Assembly: GCA_016715465.1 (NCBI GenBank)
Contig: JADKAA010000007.1
Location: forward strand, 1 to 42,745
Origin: Saprospiraceae bacterium
GTDB lineage: Bacteria; Bacteroidota; Bacteroidia; Chitinophagales; Saprospiraceae
Direction: 5' to 3'
DNA: 42,745 nt
How positions within the stretch are numbered: the first letter of the stretch is position 1; every line of letters starts with the position of its first letter. Shown here piece by piece: positions 9,854 through 17,369 of the stretch. Under the pieces are notes generated by a model, which was not told where the DNA came from, did not search any database, and saw only the letters and a list, made by a program, of their open reading frames with translations. The position numbers were made by a program, and so were the translations under genes.

Positions 9854-12832
9854 ATGCCACTTCAGACCAACGAACTAACATTACATATTGCCTTAGCAAC
9901 TATTCCAAGAAATCAAGAATTAGCCTATCCAAAAAGGATTCAGGAAAACTTCTATGATGATTACATAAGGCAAACTAATGAGAATTATAAAAACTCACAT
10001 GAATCCTACTTTAAGGATACTGGAAACCAGGAAAACAACAAGACAAATACGGTTAATATACTTTATAATCCTCTTAAGTATTATATATTCGGAAATTATG
10101 ATATTGCTTTTATTAGTCTTGTAGATAGTTACAAGTTTGCTCAAAAACTTTTTACACCAAAAAGCAAAAGCGATGAAAATAACAAAAATGAATCAGAAGA
10201 AGATATTGACCATGAGGTGTTAAATCCTCATTCATTTCAGGTTTTGACAGGTATGGTTTCTGGACAAGATGAGTCGAATTTTCTTAGAAATTTCTTTTTC
10301 GAACGACTTAGGGATAAGGATTGTAAAATCAGCACTTTCGTTGGGATTTGTAACCTGAAAATCAATAATGGGTTGTTAGTAGGGACTGGCTATTTTTTTT
10401 ATAAAAAAGTGCTGGAACATATAAAGAAGATTGTTTCGAACATTTTAGTTCAACAACAAGATGACCCTTCCGCTATTTCTTTAACTATGCAATCTTTCTC
10501 GTGGTTCGAAATAAGTCTGATTATATTTTCAGATAAACCAGAAAGGATTTCAAAAATAATAACCAAACTCAGAGAGCAAAAGTTAGATAATATAGCTCAA
10601 ATAGATTCATCGGATATTGATGATATTATAAAATCTTCCATTTATGCAGGAGTCGATGCAACAAATAACAAAGAGGATAAATACCGGATAGATCAAATAA
10701 TGCAATCACACATTTTTGCTGACACACATAGTTATTTTGGAGTTAACTACGACCAATTTAAGGATAAGGAATTTATGAAGAATATTCCCGGGGGTAAACT
10801 TGATTTAAAGGCAGAGATAGAATGGCAGGTAAAGCCCGGACACCTGGCTAATCTCGTAGATATAATTACCAAACACCTAAAACATATTGACCCTACCAAA
10901 GAGCCAGAAAAATATTATAATCTTAAGCACCCCTACTTAATTACCGGGAAAACTGATTATTACATCGCTGAGAAAGAAAGCCCTGATTTTGGTAATACGC
11001 ATAAGCTTTTTCAAATATTTTTTGATGAAGAAACCCGGATATATGATTATGTAAAGAAAGTGAAAACTAATATCCAGTTTCAGCATGAAGTTAAAATACT
11101 TCCAGAAAATGATAAACCCTTTTCTGAAAACTCCCCTCAATTTGTGTTTCGAAAGAAACTTAAACAACTGGCTATTTCTCCAAAACAAATAAATGATATC
11201 AACAGTAAGTTAAAGGCGTTAAAAGTTTCCCGTCAAATCAGATCAAAAATTACCAAGGTTTTTTATAATTATAACAATGGTATTCTTGATTCAATACTCT
11301 TTGTTTATTTTACCGACTTCACAGGTTTTATTGATTCAGTAATCAAGCTAATTAATAAAACTTATAGTGATTGGAAAAAACTTTTTTCCGATGAACCATT
11401 TGATACTGAATCTAGTTTAAGTGTTAAGGATTTTGAGGACAGTCTAAAGAAAATGCTTAGTGACTTTGAAGAGGCTTATGAAATAAGAATGTTAAACTGT
11501 TATCAATTTGAAGACATCAGTGATTTTGACTTGGACTTTAATAGTTCTATTCAGCAAATCTTGACAACCTATAGCGGAGTGGCAACATCTGTAAGTAATT
11601 TATTTTACGGCGAAACGGTGGTTGTTGCTCCTCTAATACAGTTGAATGACAATACTACTGTGGCTAACTATTTCTCCATAAACTATAATGTTTATCACCT
11701 TTTATCTCCAGAATTTGTCTTTTTTACAATAACAAAAGAGGTTTTAAATCAATATAAAAGGGATGATGAATATATAAAAAAAAGAATTAGTAATATTATA
11801 CAGATCGAAAAGGGTTTCTATTCTGAGATTTCAAAGGATGAGTTTTTAGCTGAAATGCATGTTTCAGGCCAAATTGATTTTGATTATTTGTATATAGATT
11901 TTATACGATTCTATTTTATCTGCAATTGCGATATCAAACTATTCGAATACTGGTTCTGGATGTATAATTTACAGAATGCATCTATGTATGAGAAGGTAGG
12001 AATTATTAGTGAAGAGCATTTTAAAAAGGAGCTTTTCCGTCTTATGTTTCTTGCAAAATCCTATAATTATTTAATTGGTGAAAACGATTGCCCTGTTCCG
12101 GAGCTTCAAAACTATTGGGATAAGCACTTCTATAAAATCAGCAAAAGCATAAGTGAGTTTTTTAAATCTACTGAAGCTTTACTAGTTATTAAAGGATTGA
12201 AAGAGCTTGTTATATTGAAAATGTTTACCGTTACTGACAAACAAATGGATATAAAGGATGATCCTGCCACCGGCGAAGCTTTGTATGAAGTTTGGAAAAA
12301 AAAGCTCAACCCCCAAGGGCCGCCAACTACTATACTACAGGAGTCACTTACCAAAAAAGCTGCAGATAACATTTTCTTCCCAGGAGGGAATTTCTATACA
12401 ATACTGCCTCAATATATTAATTGGGGGCAGTGTTTAGAGTATTTCTATACCACTAGTAAAGAAAAGTTTAGAAAAGGGCAGTGTATACTATATGATTCTG
12501 AGTATAAAAAACCGGGAATGTTTATTAATGCATTAATGTACTCGTACTTAAAATTTCTTTACGAAGAAAACGAAGGAAAGGTTCATTTATTAAGAAGAAA
12601 CTGGGAGGATGGCCATCCACTAAAATGTTTTATAGAAAGCGAACAGGACGATAATATTTATAGTGTAGATCAAACCGGCGGAACCTTCTTTTATAATCCC
12701 AAAAGGCTAAACTCCTACTTCAAATCAAGAAACAGCATTCTGCAAAGCCTCTGGCATTTTGCAATGATTCAAAAGAAAGACCAGGTTGAAACTTTTTTAA
12801 AAATCAAATCAGCAAATAGCGATGGCAAATAG
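9854..12832 (+). CDS. Large protein of unknown function (992 aa), partner of a phosphoesterase
   Basis: I do not recognise this family. The protein is soluble, without signal peptide, membrane segment or Walker motif, and is Lys/Asp/Phe/Tyr-rich. The N-terminal third contains repeated strand-helix-strand units (LTLHIALATIPRNQELAYPK; then ISLTMQSFSWFEISLIIFSD followed by a PERISKIITKLREQ helix), suggesting ferredoxin-like folds. The rest looks helical, with a Trp-rich LFEYWFWMYNL segment. The gene overlaps the phosphoesterase gene by 11 bases (ATG at 12822 inside its 3' end), so the two are translationally coupled. Size and context fit a sensor or scaffold of a conflict system; this is inference. 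Confidence 0.75.
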   Translation: MPLQTNELTLHIALATIPRNQELAYPKRIQENFYDDYIRQTNENYKNSHESYFKDTGNQENNKTNTVNILYNPLKYYIFGNYDIAFISLVDSYKFAQKLFTPKSKSDENNKNESEEDIDHEVLNPHSFQVLTGMVSGQDESNFLRNFFFERLRDKDCKISTFVGICNLKINNGLLVGTGYFFYKKVLEHIKKIVSNILVQQQDDPSAISLTMQSFSWFEISLIIFSDKPERISKIITKLREQKLDNIAQIDSSDIDDIIKSSIYAGVDATNNKEDKYRIDQIMQSHIFADTHSYFGVNYDQFKDKEFMKNIPGGKLDLKAEIEWQVKPGHLANLVDIITKHLKHIDPTKEPEKYYNLKHPYLITGKTDYYIAEKESPDFGNTHKLFQIFFDEETRIYDYVKKVKTNIQFQHEVKILPENDKPFSENSPQFVFRKKLKQLAISPKQINDINSKLKALKVSRQIRSKITKVFYNYNNGILDSILFVYFTDFTGFIDSVIKLINKTYSDWKKLFSDEPFDTESSLSVKDFEDSLKKMLSDFEEAYEIRMLNCYQFEDISDFDLDFNSSIQQILTTYSGVATSVSNLFYGETVVVAPLIQLNDNTTVANYFSINYNVYHLLSPEFVFFTITKEVLNQYKRDDEYIKKRISNIIQIEKGFYSEISKDEFLAEMHVSGQIDFDYLYIDFIRFYFICNCDIKLFEYWFWMYNLQNASMYEKVGIISEEHFKKELFRLMFLAKSYNYLIGENDCPVPELQNYWDKHFYKISKSISEFFKSTEALLVIKGLKELVILKMFTVTDKQMDIKDDPATGEALYEVWKKKLNPQGPPTTILQESLTKKAADNIFFPGGNFYTILPQYINWGQCLEYFYTTSKEKFRKGQCILYDSEYKKPGMFINALMYSYLKFLYEENEGKVHLLRRNWEDGHPLKCFIESEQDDNIYSVDQTGGTFFYNPKRLNSYFKSRNSILQSLWHFAMIQKKDQVETFLKIKSANSDGK

Positions 12833-14741
12833 TTTTGAAAATCCCCATTGCCGTATTTTGTGGGTAAGCGATATCCATTTTAGAGGAAAGTATAAAGGGA
12901 ATTTGAATGCAGAGGGGAAGCTAAAACAACTATACGATCCTTTCCTAGACAAGATTAAGTCGGAACAGCAAACATCCCCAATTGATTATATATTTTTAAC
13001 GGGTGATATTGCCTTTTCTGGCAGCTCATCAGACTACCAGGCTTTTTGGGATTGGTTTATTGTACCTCTCTACCAATTTTATAAAGAATTAGTTGACAAT
13101 GAAAGGATTAATGGTTTCCCAAAAATAATCACAATACCCGGTAACCATGATATTAGCCGGAGTGATGTTTCCATATTTGAAACGTTTTTGAATAAATACA
13201 ATACTGCAAAAAACAATTTTGAGCAGCAAAGTCAATTGATATTGAATCCTGATAATCTACCTTCTTTTCTTAAGACTTTTGAGAATTATAGTCTTTTTTT
13301 CGGAGATAATTCTACATATAGAGGTATAAATAAAATCTGGGAAAGTTTTTTTAAACTGGATAAAAATGATGGATCAACATACAATGAAAAAAGACTTTTC
13401 GGGCATGTAATAGACCATGAAAAAAAGATAATTATTATACTTGTCAACACTGCATGGTTTTCAATAGGGGATAAATTCAATGAACTTTTGGTAAATAATA
13501 AGCTTAAAAAAATCCACAAAGAGACAATAGACGATCTTGTAACGAGAGGATTTACAGGAAAAGAAATTGCTGACACGGTTGATTTTTATTATAGGGAATT
13601 AACTGAAAGTATACTAAAAATGAGAGACCGAATCAGCGAATACGGTACCCAAATAACTGGTCGGGAAATTTTGCTTTTTGATAATATTGAAAAGCAAATA
13701 AAATTATTTCCTGACTATATCGTTATAACGTGTATGCATCACCCGGTGAACTGGTTAAGCTGGGGTGAGCAATACGATTATGACGACAAAGGAAGTGGCT
13801 CATATCGTTTTACACTTAACAGGATATTGGCTAAAACAGATATCCTTTTAACCGGGCATGAACATGTTCCTGTTATTAAGATGCCGGAACAAATAAACGA
13901 ACAGGGAAATGGGTGGCACCTGAAAGCCGGAATGTTTATGGAAGACCAGATTGACCTAATTGAGGCTGCCAAATATTTTGAACATAGCCGTTTTTCAATA
14001 ATTGAGATTTCGGCCGATCCTTATCTGTTTAAGGAAAAAAGATTTTTATACTATCATCCATCCGGAGATAGCGCCTTTCCGGAATGGAAGCATTATGATT
14101 CAGGAAAGGATGAAAAAGCATATACCTACACCCTCTCAAATAAAAAAGGGATATTGGCTGAAGAATCATTACCGCAACTTATTTCAGAAATCGGAAACTT
14201 CGACCTTGCAACATTTCTTTATAACCGATACGGTGAAAGAAAATACACAGTCAAAGAGCTTGCGAAAACCGAGCTTTACAAATTGTATAAAACTGAGTCA
14301 GCCATTGAGATCAGATTATGCATTGTGCCACTGAAGGCAGCGTTTTCCAAGTTGTTTGTACCCACACCTTTTCCTACAGAGCATTTTCTAGATGAAATAA
14401 TAAAAACAAATTTTGTTGATAGTCGGTTACTTAAAATTCATTTCATTTGGCCCGATTTCCTTGTTTCTGACCAACTTAAAAACTTATATATAAATGGCGA
14501 TGAGGAACACAAAGTAATTTTTGGAAAAATTGCCCGCTATTCCGATATGCTTTTCAACAAATTCCGGCATCATTTCTTTGAGAGATTTAGTAAAATAAGT
14601 GAAGAAAAGAAGACAAAGGAGACTGTGGAATTGGCTCAAATTATTGATTTTAAAATAGTTAAGAACATTCGATTTGTAAACGAACCTGTTCCATTTTGGA
14701 TTTTTAAACGTTATTGTAAACCCAAAAAGACAGATATATGA
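12822..14741 (+). CDS. Calcineurin-like metallophosphoesterase with C-terminal extension
   Basis: All canonical two-metal phosphoesterase motifs are present in order: WVSDIHFRG (DxH) near residue 15, FLTGDIAFSG (GD), ITIPGNHDIS (GNHD), VITCMHHPVNWL (catalytic/metal His) and LLTGHEHVPV (GHxH). Such enzymes hydrolyse phosphodiesters or phosphomonoesters, including nucleic acids and cyclic nucleotides. About 250 residues follow the catalytic domain; they include helical, charged sequence of no known family and may contact the 992-aa partner. The start overlaps the upstream gene. At 639 aa it is longer than stand-alone YfcE/SbcD-type enzymes. It is likely the effector of a two-gene unit. Confidence 0.85.
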   Translation: MANSFENPHCRILWVSDIHFRGKYKGNLNAEGKLKQLYDPFLDKIKSEQQTSPIDYIFLTGDIAFSGSSSDYQAFWDWFIVPLYQFYKELVDNERINGFPKIITIPGNHDISRSDVSIFETFLNKYNTAKNNFEQQSQLILNPDNLPSFLKTFENYSLFFGDNSTYRGINKIWESFFKLDKNDGSTYNEKRLFGHVIDHEKKIIIILVNTAWFSIGDKFNELLVNNKLKKIHKETIDDLVTRGFTGKEIADTVDFYYRELTESILKMRDRISEYGTQITGREILLFDNIEKQIKLFPDYIVITCMHHPVNWLSWGEQYDYDDKGSGSYRFTLNRILAKTDILLTGHEHVPVIKMPEQINEQGNGWHLKAGMFMEDQIDLIEAAKYFEHSRFSIIEISADPYLFKEKRFLYYHPSGDSAFPEWKHYDSGKDEKAYTYTLSNKKGILAEESLPQLISEIGNFDLATFLYNRYGERKYTVKELAKTELYKLYKTESAIEIRLCIVPLKAAFSKLFVPTPFPTEHFLDEIIKTNFVDSRLLKIHFIWPDFLVSDQLKNLYINGDEEHKVIFGKIARYSDMLFNKFRHHFFERFSKISEEKKTKETVELAQIIDFKIVKNIRFVNEPVPFWIFKRYCKPKKTDI

Positions 14742-14813
14742 CTGGTGGTAAGCATTCTGGTATAGTTTTCAATAATTTTGTTATTAATGATAAAAAGTTT
14801 TATTTTACTTATG

Positions 14814-14821
14814 TAATTTTG
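14814..14821 (+). promoter_or_regulatory. TAnnTTTG-like -7 box ahead of 138-aa gene
   Basis: TAATTTTG matches the Bacteroidota -7 consensus 50 bases before ATG 14872; a second identical copy is at 14773-14780. No good -33 TTTG is seen at the expected distance. If used, the transcript would begin with the hairpin at 14823-14842. Confidence 0.3.
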
Positions 14822-14822
14822 T

Positions 14823-14857
14823 ACCCGGAATTTTTCCCGGGTGTAATTAGTTTTTTT
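14823..14857 (+). terminator. Hairpin with downstream T run
   Basis: ACCCGG and CCGGGT form a 6-bp GC-rich stem with an A/T loop, followed after 8 bases by seven T residues. It lies between the phosphoesterase stop (14741) and ATG 14872, so it may end the two-gene transcript or act as a 5' leader structure of the next gene. The distance from stem to T run is longer than ideal. Confidence 0.4.
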
Positions 14858-14871
14858 AAACCTTACTAGCA

Positions 14872-15288
14872 ATGAACATTAAATTAGAAAACTCCTCTAT
14901 TTATTCTACGTTGCTGGACACAGCTTTAGCTTATTTTTCAACCCATTATGTGACTGAAGAGTTTAACGCAAATAAGCATGCCCAGAATTTCCTAGATATA
15001 AATAATGATAAAGATGAAGGGGAGATAATTTTTGGTTTCCCAATAATCAGGAAAGAAGACATCATACTAGAAGAAAATAAATCTACTGAAAAAGTAGAGG
15101 ATATTTACCCTAAGCTTGACTCTTTTATACAAGAATTAAAGCAGTTTGCAGCAATCAAGTATGCAAAAAATGGTAAAGGATTTACCCGAATGGATGCCCC
15201 TCCCAAAGAAGCATTTGAATATGTGGGACATAACAAACTGAATATCAAGACAAGTAATATTGCTTCGGCTTTATTGTACGAAGATTAA
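14872..15288 (+). CDS. Hypothetical protein, 138 aa
   Basis: A 138-aa acidic, helix-rich soluble protein (YSTLLDTALAYFSTHYVTEE, then a DINNDKDEGE acidic loop, then LDSFIQELKQFAAIKYAKN). No family recognised. It has its own upstream box and hairpin and is followed by a strong bidirectional terminator, so it appears to be a single-gene unit. The AT-rich composition is like the neighbouring defence-type genes. Confidence 0.6.
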   Translation: MNIKLENSSIYSTLLDTALAYFSTHYVTEEFNANKHAQNFLDINNDKDEGEIIFGFPIIRKEDIILEENKSTEKVEDIYPKLDSFIQELKQFAAIKYAKNGKGFTRMDAPPKEAFEYVGHNKLNIKTSNIASALLYED

Positions 15289-15306
15289 AAGATTAACAAC
15301 AGAAAA

Positions 15307-15340
15307 TAAAAAACCGCCATAAAAACTGGCGGTTTTTTAT
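15307..15340. terminator. Bidirectional intrinsic terminator
   Basis: An inverted repeat aaaaaccgcca / tggcggttttt with a short aaaac loop has A residues on the left arm and T residues on the right. It works for both strands and separates the convergent genes ending at 15288 (+) and 15337 (-). Confidence 0.85.
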
Positions 15341-15831
15341 TTTAATAATCCCCCAATTATGGCACCAACAAGCCCCCCGATACCACTAACTATAAGTGGT
15401 ATCCACCATCTTTTATCCTGCTGATGCTGTAACGCCCTGGAATGAATATCAATCGCAGTATTAATCAGGGAATGAATAGTTTCTGCATCTAAGGGGTTTC
15501 GGGAAATTCTGAGTTTTTTATCATCAGGTAATGCATAAAAGTCGTCCCTGGTAATTTTTGTTTCTGTATCGACATTAAAGCGTTTAGGGTATTGCCGGCG
15601 CCACACTAATGATGCTTTTTCCTTTTTGCCATCAAGGCGGAAAAATTCGGGATGCTCCTCAAGTACCTTTCTCCAGTAGTCGGCCTTAGATTCATCACCT
15701 GAAATACGATTCGACCACTCAGCAAAATCGAGCTTGTAAAACCGATATGAGCCCATAACCTGTATTGCAGCAATAACATCTGCCAAGCGGTTGTTGTTGA
15801 TAAGATAAGGAGATTGATTTACTGATAGCAT
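15337..15831 (-). CDS. Tail-anchored small protein of unknown function
   Basis: The start MLSVNQSPYLINNNRLADVI is preferred because the upstream extension has no family-like sequence. The 164-aa product has a conserved-looking cytosolic domain (RLADVIAAIQVMGSYRFYKL, then SGDESKADYWRKVLEEHPEF and LVWRRQYPKRFNVD), which may be a winged-helix fold. A C-terminal membrane anchor follows (RWWIPLIVSGIGGLVGAIIG). Homologues are sometimes labelled N-carbamoyl-amino-acid hydrolase, which the sequence does not support. The gene is divergent from the S-4TM-like gene, with 186 bases between the starts. Stop overlaps the terminator stem. Confidence 0.65.
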   Translation of the reverse strand: MLSVNQSPYLINNNRLADVIAAIQVMGSYRFYKLDFAEWSNRISGDESKADYWRKVLEEHPEFFRLDGKKEKASLVWRRQYPKRFNVDTETKITRDDFYALPDDKKLRISRNPLDAETIHSLINTAIDIHSRALQHQQDKRWWIPLIVSGIGGLVGAIIGGLLK

Positions 15832-16017
15832 AAATATTTTTTTAAAAAATAATACTATTCTACTTATTATCCAAAGTTGAGGATCCTGTTTAAAACCAAA
15901 TTTGCCATAAACTGATCTTCCCCAGCTTAAGTATGTTCTTTCAAACACATTCTGGTTTTTTCAACTATAAAAAAAATGTGATTAATTTTATTTAAAATGC
16001 AATAATCGCTACCTGCC

Positions 16018-16887
16018 ATGCATCATATTTTAGCACATCAAAACGATACAGGCCAAATTAATCTGTTAAAAGCATCTTCTGTAGCTTATAAAAAAGCCAA
16101 ATCAAAAGAATTCCTTTTTACATATGCACTATGCTTCCTGGCTATTGGCTACCCCGCTGTTTACATATTTATCAAGAATGAGGATCTGAAGCATTTATTG
16201 TTTGCATTATCATTACTTATTACAATCGGCTCATGGGTTACAGCTGATTATTTTAAAGGCAACACTACAAAAGGTGCTTTGCTTAAAGAACAGTTTGATA
16301 TTGCCCTTTTTAAAATACCCTGGAGATTTGTATTGCGTAACCCGGAACCTGATGATGTTGTTCTAGAACTCGCAGGCGAATATAAGGATGTCCCAATAAA
16401 AGACTGGTACCCTTCTAATTTATCCGATAAAGTACCCCAAAATACAGCGATTGCAATATGTCAGCGAATAAGTTGTGCCTGGGATATACGCCTCAGGGAG
16501 CGGTTTAATATTGTTTTATATTTTATTTTGGGTATATACACATTTGCTGTTCTAATATTATGGGCCTTTAAGTCCGTAGACGGTAGGACAGTGTTTTTAC
16601 TGTATTTCTCAACCTTGTCGTTTTACTCTCACTTAATTACTATGATAAGGGGACACAGGGGAGCAATAAAAAAACGAAAAGAGATCACATCAAAGCTGGA
16701 CATATATATTGATAACAAAAAAGACTTCAAAGAGCAGGATCTCAGGGATATACAGAATGAGTTGTATTATATACGGCAGGAACCATCAAAAATACCTGAT
16801 TATTATTGCAGGCTATATAATCCGAAAATAGCAAGGCTATTCAGTGAATACGTTGAAAACATAAACGGTCTTTATAACAAAGCTTAA
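16018..16887 (+). CDS. S-4TM family putative pore-forming effector
   Basis: The protein (289 aa) has two pairs of transmembrane segments: FTYALCFLAIGYPAVYIFI and LLFALSLLITIGSWVTA near residues 33-75, then NIVLYFILGIYTFAVLILWA and VFLLYFSTLSFYSHLITMI near 165-210. Between them is the LLKEQFDIALFKIPWRFVL segment typical of the S-4TM family. Aravind and co-workers predicted these as membrane-disrupting effectors in nucleotide-signalling (SMODS/CD-NTase) conflict systems. The short N-terminal QNDTGQINLLKASSVAY helix fits too. No CD-NTase gene is visible in the window, so the activating partner is unknown. The gene converges on the DprA-like gene with 5 bases between the stops. Confidence 0.72.
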   Translation: MHHILAHQNDTGQINLLKASSVAYKKAKSKEFLFTYALCFLAIGYPAVYIFIKNEDLKHLLFALSLLITIGSWVTADYFKGNTTKGALLKEQFDIALFKIPWRFVLRNPEPDDVVLELAGEYKDVPIKDWYPSNLSDKVPQNTAIAICQRISCAWDIRLRERFNIVLYFILGIYTFAVLILWAFKSVDGRTVFLLYFSTLSFYSHLITMIRGHRGAIKKRKEITSKLDIYIDNKKDFKEQDLRDIQNELYYIRQEPSKIPDYYCRLYNPKIARLFSEYVENINGLYNKA

Positions 16888-16892
16888 GGCCC

Positions 16893-17363
16893 TTACAGGT
16901 AAATAACTCTTTTATTATTACCATTTCCCAAAAGTAGCTTTTGCAATGACCTTCCTGAGCTTACATGGCCGATTACAATTTCATCTGCCAATTGTATTAA
17001 AAACTCATTCCTCTTAAACGCTGACTCTTTTGTGGTTCGGATTACATTATTTTGAAATTCCGAGATAATTAATAACCGACCCTCTTCAATAGACTTTTTT
17101 AATAAAGGGTCCATCCTTTGCCTGATCCCTCTGGCCAAGGCTATAATAACAGGCTGATCCCCTTTTAAAAGTATCTCACAAACTTCTCTTTCTAAAGGTG
17201 AGTGAAATCCTGTCATTACACAGCGTCCTTTTTGTCTTTGCTCAATAGCCCAATCGTAGCATTTTAAAACAGCAGCACTGGTTATTTTGCGACTACACAG
17301 GAAGCCCACCTTATAAAGAGTCAAGATTTCCCTATTACCCAAACTTTCGAATATATTCTTCAT
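16893..17363 (-). CDS. DprA/Smf-like Rossmann-fold protein
   Basis: The 156-aa protein carries the segments GRCVMTGFHSPLEREVCEIL, PVIIALARGIRQRMDPLL, RLLIISEFQ and a final KRNEFLIQLADEIVIGHVSSG. These match the DprA/Smf Rossmann core (the SGFHS / LARG / KRN..ia.laD.iv.gy series). DprA itself loads RecA on single-stranded DNA; short DprA-like proteins of this type appear in defence islands and may bind DNA or nucleotides. No C-terminal winged-helix domain is present. The start lies 6 bases after the SF1 helicase stop, so the two are certainly co-expressed. Confidence 0.75.
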   Translation of the reverse strand: MKNIFESLGNREILTLYKVGFLCSRKITSAAVLKCYDWAIEQRQKGRCVMTGFHSPLEREVCEILLKGDQPVIIALARGIRQRMDPLLKKSIEEGRLLIISEFQNNVIRTTKESAFKRNEFLIQLADEIVIGHVSSGRSLQKLLLGNGNNKRVIYL

Positions 17364-17369
17364 TTACCC

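Noticed and set aside
15337..15948. N-carbamoyl-L-amino-acid amidohydrolase
   Set aside because: That label is sometimes attached to similar small proteins, but there are no amidohydrolase metal motifs and the protein is tail-anchored and only 164 aa.
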